64,000 nt of DNA from Candidatus Poribacteria bacterium (GTDB taxonomy: Bacteria; Poribacteria; WGA-4E; WGA-3G). Location of the stretch: contig JAPPBX010000081.1 in assembly GCA_026702755.1 (NCBI GenBank), positions 62,001 to 126,000 of the forward strand, in the 5' to 3' direction. Below the pieces are notes generated by a model, which saw only the letters and a program-made list of their open reading frames with translations, did not search any database and had not been told where the DNA came from. A program made the position numbers and the translations under genes. Each line of letters starts with the position of its first letter. Position 1 is the first letter of the stretch. Shown piece by piece: positions 60,148 to 64,000 of the stretch.

Positions 60148-60524
60148 ATAGCCATCAATCGTCAGTAGTGGGTTTATCAGTCTCCGTGCTCCTGTAGGTT
60201 GGGTTGAACGGCGTTGAAAAGGCAGATGTCGATGTTTCAAACACACTTCAAATCCAAGAGGCTGCCATATACACGCAAGAACAGAGTGAAACCCAACTTC
60301 ATACCCCACAAGGGTAGCACTTCAGAACAAGAGCGTTGGGTTTCACTCGGTCACTGGTGGATATGACGTGTCTGGAGAAAAGCTCGTTTTTTCTATGATT
60401 TGGACGGTTTTGGTGGAATCCGTTCAACCCAACCTACAATACTATGACGCAGTTTTTTCTAAAATTGACACCTATGCCGCCGTCAGAAGCTCCACCTATC
60501 GCTTCGGGCTGGTAAGGACAGAGA
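60148..60524. other. Intergenic region containing a MITE
   Basis: 377 bp without a gene. Most of it is a 246-bp inverted-repeat element (60193-60438). The last 86 bp supply the ribosome site AAGGA for the UbiA gene. A 65-codon frame at 60368-60565 is not accepted, since it is made of the element's right half. Confidence 0.7.
60193..60438. mobile_element. MITE with perfect 18-bp terminal inverted repeats
   Basis: TGTAGGTTGGGTTGAACG (60193-60210) and its exact reverse complement CGTTCAACCCAACCTACA (60421-60438) bound a 246-bp non-coding element. An inner pair, AGTGAAACCCAAC near 60286 and GTTGGGTTTCACT near 60334, adds a second palindrome. No transposase is encoded and no convincing target duplication flanks it. 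A smaller relative occurs at 45619-45721. Confidence 0.8.
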
Positions 60525-61376
60525 ATGCGGAAACTCAGAATTATCTTAGAGATGATCAAATTTGAACATACCGTTTTCGCGCTTCCGTTTGCGGTTATGA
60601 GTGCCTTTATCGCTGCGGACGGATTTCCGCCGCTGCCAAAACTTGGCTGGATCCTCGTAGCAATGGTCGGCGCGCGCAGCTGCGCCATGGCATTCAATCG
60701 GCTCGCCGATGCTGAGATTGACAGCAAAAACCCGCGCACCGCCATGCGCGCGATCCCCGCGGGTTTAATCACGAAGAGTGCCGTCTGGGGTTTCACCATC
60801 ATCTCCGCCGGTCTGCTGGTTGTTGCGGCGTGGCGACTGAACCCGCTTGCCTTTGCGCTATCCCCAGTCGCGCTTATCGTAGTGATGGGCTATTCCTACA
60901 CCAAACGTTTCACGGCACTCTCCCATTTCTGGCTCGGACTTGCGCTCTCCATTTCACCCGTCGGTGCATGGATTGCGATTCAGGGCAGCTTTGCGTTACC
61001 TCCCATCATTCTCTGTCTCGTAGTGCTACTCTGGACAGCCGGATTTGACATCATCTATGCGTGTCAGGATGTCAACTTTGATAGGAAGCACAGACTACAT
61101 TCAATTCCAGCGAAAATCGGGATTCGGTGGGCGTTATGGCTTTCGTCTGCCTTACACGTTATTGCGGTGTTGCTGCTCCTCGCCATTTCATTTCTTGTCG
61201 AATTAGGACTTTTCTATTACATCGGTGTCGGAATTGTCGTCCTCATCTTTATCTATGAACATGCCATCGTCAAACCGACGGATCTATCCCGTGTCAATCT
61301 CGCCTTTTTCACACTGAACGGCATGATTAGCCTTGTCTTGATGGCACTCTCAATCACCGATATTTTACTTTTTTAG
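60525..61376 (+). CDS. UbiA-family prenyltransferase (menaquinone/MqnP type)
   Basis: Integral membrane aromatic prenyltransferase, 283 aa, with eight or nine predicted helices. The two Asp-rich prenyl-diphosphate motifs are NRLADAEIDSKNPRTAMR (N-x-x-x-D-x-x-x-D) and YACQDVNFDRKHRLHSIP. Together with AIPAGLITK this matches the 4-hydroxybenzoate/MqnP-type subgroup, which attaches a polyprenyl chain to a quinone precursor. AAGGA precedes the ATG. In organisms using the futalosine route this would be MqnP, but no other quinone genes are in the window, so the pathway is inferred only. It follows the MITE and precedes an isomerase gene by 115 bp. Confidence 0.9.
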   Translation: MRKLRIILEMIKFEHTVFALPFAVMSAFIAADGFPPLPKLGWILVAMVGARSCAMAFNRLADAEIDSKNPRTAMRAIPAGLITKSAVWGFTIISAGLLVVAAWRLNPLAFALSPVALIVVMGYSYTKRFTALSHFWLGLALSISPVGAWIAIQGSFALPPIILCLVVLLWTAGFDIIYACQDVNFDRKHRLHSIPAKIGIRWALWLSSALHVIAVLLLLAISFLVELGLFYYIGVGIVVLIFIYEHAIVKPTDLSRVNLAFFTLNGMISLVLMALSITDILLF

Positions 61377-61491
61377 TCCCGTAGTCCCAAGCATCGCGCC
61401 GGGTTTATTTGATTGGGTGTTTCTTCTAGATATACGGAAAGCAACTTATTGATGAAAGAAGCCTTAACGAACCGCAAGGAACATTAAAAAT

Positions 61492-62313
61492 ATGAAACTT
61501 TCACTCTCGGTACGCGTCGCAGAAACCGCATCTAAAAAGGATGCAACGCACACTTTCACACAACTGACGGAACTCGCTGCAGGGCTCGGCTACGAAGCAG
61601 TCTGCATGCGCGCCTCCCAAGTCGGTATCCACTCACCTTTAGAGCAGATTACCGCTGCGCGTAAACAGGCAGCATCGCTCAACCTGAAGGTCTCCATGGT
61701 CACCGGCGATTTTCCGGTACCACTTAACAACGAGCAGGGACCCGATGGGCTCCGCAATATAACCCCGTATCTTGATTTAACGGAACTCCTCGGCGCAGAC
61801 CTTATCCGTATTGCTATGAAGGTTGAGGAGGACATCCGGTGGGCGCAGCGTGCCTCCGACGAAGCTGCCGAGCGCGGTATCCGTCTCGCACATCAATCGC
61901 ATACACAGAGTTTGTTTGAAACAGTGGACGGATCGGTTGATATCTTAAAGCGAGTCGGCAGAGAGAATTTCGGGATTATCTATGAACCTGCCAATCTTGA
62001 CCTCTGTGCACAGGATTACGGCGTTGAGACGCTGAAACGATTCTCGCCCTATCTTCTCAACGTCTATCTCCAAAACCACATCCGCCGACCGGAGGGAAAG
62101 ACGCACCTTCTGACGTGGATCCAAGGCATCGTTCCACACGATCCGATCCGTTTACAAGACGAAGGTGGTATTGACTTTCCATCGGTGTTTGAGGGTCTGG
62201 AAGCAATCGGTTACGACGGTTATGTGACCGTGCATCAGGCGTTCCGTGAAATTATGGAGCCAGAAGACGCAGCGGAACAGAGTTACGACTATCTTAAACC
62301 GTTTTGTGGATAG
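61492..62313 (+). CDS. Sugar phosphate isomerase/epimerase (xylose-isomerase-like TIM barrel)
   Basis: A 273-aa AP-endonuclease-2-family TIM barrel, the fold of sugar isomerases, epimerases and inosose dehydratases. Visible motifs are GYEAVCMRASQVG at strand 2, LADLIRIAMKVEED, GIRLAHQSHTQSLFETVDG (metal His-rich strand), FGIIYEPANLDLCAQDYG (metal Glu) and VHQAFREIMEPEDAA. No phosphate or substrate motif identifies the reaction. AAGGA precedes the ATG. It lies 23 bp before the sulfatase gene and is probably co-transcribed with it, suggesting a shared role in sugar processing; the exact substrate is unknown. Confidence 0.82.
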   Translation: MKLSLSVRVAETASKKDATHTFTQLTELAAGLGYEAVCMRASQVGIHSPLEQITAARKQAASLNLKVSMVTGDFPVPLNNEQGPDGLRNITPYLDLTELLGADLIRIAMKVEEDIRWAQRASDEAAERGIRLAHQSHTQSLFETVDGSVDILKRVGRENFGIIYEPANLDLCAQDYGVETLKRFSPYLLNVYLQNHIRRPEGKTHLLTWIQGIVPHDPIRLQDEGGIDFPSVFEGLEAIGYDGYVTVHQAFREIMEPEDAAEQSYDYLKPFCG

Positions 62314-62336
62314 GGAAAGGAAGCATCTTTAATACG

Positions 62337-63851
62337 ATGAGCAGCCAACAACCTAATATCCTAATCATTACGACCGATCAACAGCGGACAGATAGCCTCA
62401 GCTGCTACGGGTCAACGTTCACGGATACACCGCATCTGGATAAGTTTGCATCTGAAGGTGTCTGTTTTGAAAGGGCGTACTGTGCGAATCCGGTATGTAC
62501 ACCCGCCCGTGCCTCAATCTTTTCGGGGCGATATGTGAGTCGCCACGGTGCGTGGAATGTCGGCATGAACGTCCCTGAAGACGAACCCATGCTCTCGCAT
62601 CGACTCGCCGAGGTCGGCTATCGCACGCGCTATATCGGTAAAGCACACTTCCAGCCTTTCGGCGCATCCGCGGAACAGTCGATCGAAACCTTCCGTGATA
62701 CAACGCGCTACCCTGATTTCCGAGGTCCCTACTATGGATTTGAAACAGTGGAATTAGCACTCGGTCACGCGACTTATGGTATTGCAGGACACTATGGTGA
62801 GTGGGTCCGCTCACACGTCTCTGAGGAAACATTCGAGAGTTACAGCAAAGCGACACGCCTTAGTGAAAGGGGTTTCGGTGGTGAGGCTTATGATTGGGAG
62901 ATACCCCTGAAATACCACAATAGCGTCTGGACAGCGGATCAAACAATAGATTTCTTGTCGAATCGGGATACATCCCAACCTTTTCTGTTAGCGGTTGGTT
63001 TCCAAGATCCACATCATCCGCATTGTGTCCCAACCGAATTTGAGGACCGCGTCGATCCCATGCACGTCCCCCTGCCGGATTTCGTTGAAGGCGAGTTAGA
63101 TGACAAGCCGCCCCACTTTTTGGAGGCGCGGCACGGCGAACTTGAGAAGTCAGAGATTCGCGGAACGTTTGCCATTGCGGGGCAGGGGGGTGGTGCTGAT
63201 TACCGCAAAGTTTCTGAAGACGATGCACGGCTCGGTAGGGCGTATTACTATAATATGGTGAAAATTATTGATCAGCAGATGGGGCGTATTCTGGAATGTC
63301 TGGATACGTGCGGATTGACAGAAAACACATTAGTGCTCTTCACGACCGATCACGGTGAACTTCTTGGAGACCACGGACTTTGGATGAAGGGCCCCTTCCA
63401 TTACGAGCAGCTTGTCCGCGTCCCGACGTTGATGCGGTTTCCGCAAAGCATACCCGCCGGGCAACGCACACAAGCACTGTTCAGCCATGTTGATATTGTC
63501 CCCACGGTTCTCTCCGCGATAAATTTGCCGATCCCCTCAGATATGGATGGTGTAGACGCGATGCCAATTCTCACTGGAAAAACAGCGTCCGTGCGTGATG
63601 ATGCGCTGGTTGAATGTGTGGACGATCCACGCGGTTTAAGACTCAAAACGATTGTAACCGACACGCGGAAGTTGACATGGTATTGTGGGCATGCTTATGG
63701 TGAACTCTACGATTTGGAGAACGATCCGGGCGAGCGGGTTAATCAATGGGACAATGCCGCTTACGCTGCAGACAAGACATCTCTCATGAGTCGCATTCTT
63801 GAAACAACGGAGCCTTTAGAGAAAAGGGTTGAGCGGTTGTCGTATGCATAA
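62337..63851 (+). CDS. Sulfatase (choline/heparan-type family)
   Basis: Formylglycine sulfatase of 504 aa. ATG 62337 (MSSQQPNILIITTDQQR) is chosen because sulfatases start there; a GTG at 62304 is possible but would overlap the isomerase. The modified Cys is C54 in CTPAR (NPVCTPARASIFSGRY), Asp14 binds metal, and LVLFTTDHGELLGDHGLWMKG supplies the later metal Asp-His and the catalytic Lys. The HMxDxxPT-equivalent FSHVDIVPTVL is typical. It removes sulfate from a sugar or related ester. It differs in the Cys motif from the sulfatase at 1384 (CAAAR), so the two probably have different substrates. Complete. Confidence 0.93.
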   Translation: MSSQQPNILIITTDQQRTDSLSCYGSTFTDTPHLDKFASEGVCFERAYCANPVCTPARASIFSGRYVSRHGAWNVGMNVPEDEPMLSHRLAEVGYRTRYIGKAHFQPFGASAEQSIETFRDTTRYPDFRGPYYGFETVELALGHATYGIAGHYGEWVRSHVSEETFESYSKATRLSERGFGGEAYDWEIPLKYHNSVWTADQTIDFLSNRDTSQPFLLAVGFQDPHHPHCVPTEFEDRVDPMHVPLPDFVEGELDDKPPHFLEARHGELEKSEIRGTFAIAGQGGGADYRKVSEDDARLGRAYYYNMVKIIDQQMGRILECLDTCGLTENTLVLFTTDHGELLGDHGLWMKGPFHYEQLVRVPTLMRFPQSIPAGQRTQALFSHVDIVPTVLSAINLPIPSDMDGVDAMPILTGKTASVRDDALVECVDDPRGLRLKTIVTDTRKLTWYCGHAYGELYDLENDPGERVNQWDNAAYAADKTSLMSRILETTEPLEKRVERLSYA

Positions 63852-63893
63852 AAGATGCTCGATTCAAATTGAAGTTATAGGAGGGTAAAACTC

Positions 63894-64000
63894 ATGGCAT
63901 TTAGCGATTTCAATACGATTCCTGAAGTTCAAGAAAGATTCAGAATTAAATACTCGGAAAACGACTTTTTCTGGGTTGAGGACACCTTAAGCCCTTCAGA
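63894..64000 (+). CDS. Partial gene running off the window
   Basis: ATG 63894 with a strong ribosome site, AGGAGGG, ten bases upstream. Only 35 codons are seen: MAFSDFNTIPEVQERFRI and then KYSENDFFWVEDTLSPS. No signal peptide or recognisable family; the coding frame is open to the end. It lies 42 bp after the sulfatase stop and is probably part of the same transcript. Confidence 0.7.
   Translation, partial: MAFSDFNTIPEVQERFRIKYSENDFFWVEDTLSPS

Noticed and set aside
62419-62856. 145-aa minus-strand frame
   Set aside because: Antisense to the second sulfatase, whose active-site motif lies on the plus strand in this interval.
1-64000. tRNA, rRNA or integrated prophage
   Set aside because: I saw no cloverleaf with a CCA end, no rRNA signature and no integrase, capsid or terminase genes; a covariance-model scan was not possible, so a missed tRNA cannot be fully excluded.

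Overview
The window reads as one contig of a free-living, uncultured Gram-negative-type bacterium and fits Candidatus Poribacteria best. This is an inference from gene content. The clues are a secreted protein ending in a FlgD/T9SS-like tail with the PNPFNPETWIPYQL signature, a WD40 protein ending in a dockerin, two sulfatases, two phytanoyl-CoA dioxygenases, an L-fuconate dehydratase, a PL10 pectate lyase and LamG/CBM9-like exported proteins. I saw no rRNA, tRNA, integrase, transposase gene or CRISPR array. Gene density is high, base composition is moderate, and several clusters (16.1-18.6, 50.9-52.7 and 56.7-58.6 kb) look AT-richer than their surroundings.

Layout. 0-5 kb (mostly minus strand): aminotransferase, sulfatase coupled to an unknown protein, endonuclease V with a consensus promoter, an unlisted 50-aa membrane protein, and a possible rhomboid relic. 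5-12 kb: DUF488-like protein; the minus operon helical protein-esterase-MazG-NadD-like; a cysteine-free thioredoxin-fold protein; a coiled-coil membrane protein; a UDP-sugar epimerase. 12-16 kb: zinc-ribbon protein, citramalate synthase, PBP4-type lipoprotein. 16-18.6 kb: HigB toxin beside a HigA-like domain fused to 13 TPRs. 18.6-27 kb: PhyH dioxygenase, a Tat-exported SOD/sulfite-oxidase operon, DUF4268 nuclease-like protein plus patatin, membrane protein, HpcH aldolase, L-fuconate dehydratase, PduO adenosyltransferase. 27-35.5 kb: a 902-aa duplicated secreted protein, a duplicated-domain lipoprotein, aldo/keto reductase, WD40-dockerin protein, a second PhyH. 35.6-49.1 kb: malate/lactate dehydrogenase, pyruvate-type decarboxylase with HAD phosphatase, three exported proteins sharing a C-terminal motif, DUF815 ATPase, aminotransferase, S66 peptidase, glycosyltransferase, pectate lyase. 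49.2-58.6 kb: a defence island. 58.9-64 kb: LarA-like racemase, UbiA prenyltransferase, sugar isomerase, sulfatase and the start of a further gene.

The metabolic theme is uptake and oxidation of sulfated or uronic polysaccharides (sulfatases, fucose and pectin steps, lectin-like exported proteins). The most interesting parts are: (1) the type I restriction operon hsdM-X-Y-hsdS-hsdR-YgjP, in which X fuses an NTPase-type N-terminus to a DUF433 antitoxin domain, Y is its DUF5615 PIN-like toxin, and X has its own promoter with a palindrome; (2) the adjacent three-gene Panacea (DUF4065) cluster with a consensus promoter and operator-like repeat; (3) the HigB plus HigA-TPR pair; and (4) a shared extreme C-terminal motif, V[DE]P-x-[GD]-KL-x-T-x-W-x-x-LK, on three exported proteins, which may be an undescribed sorting or anchoring signal. 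Non-coding DNA carries several small inverted-repeat (MITE/REP-like) families and a set of near-consensus sigma-70 promoters.
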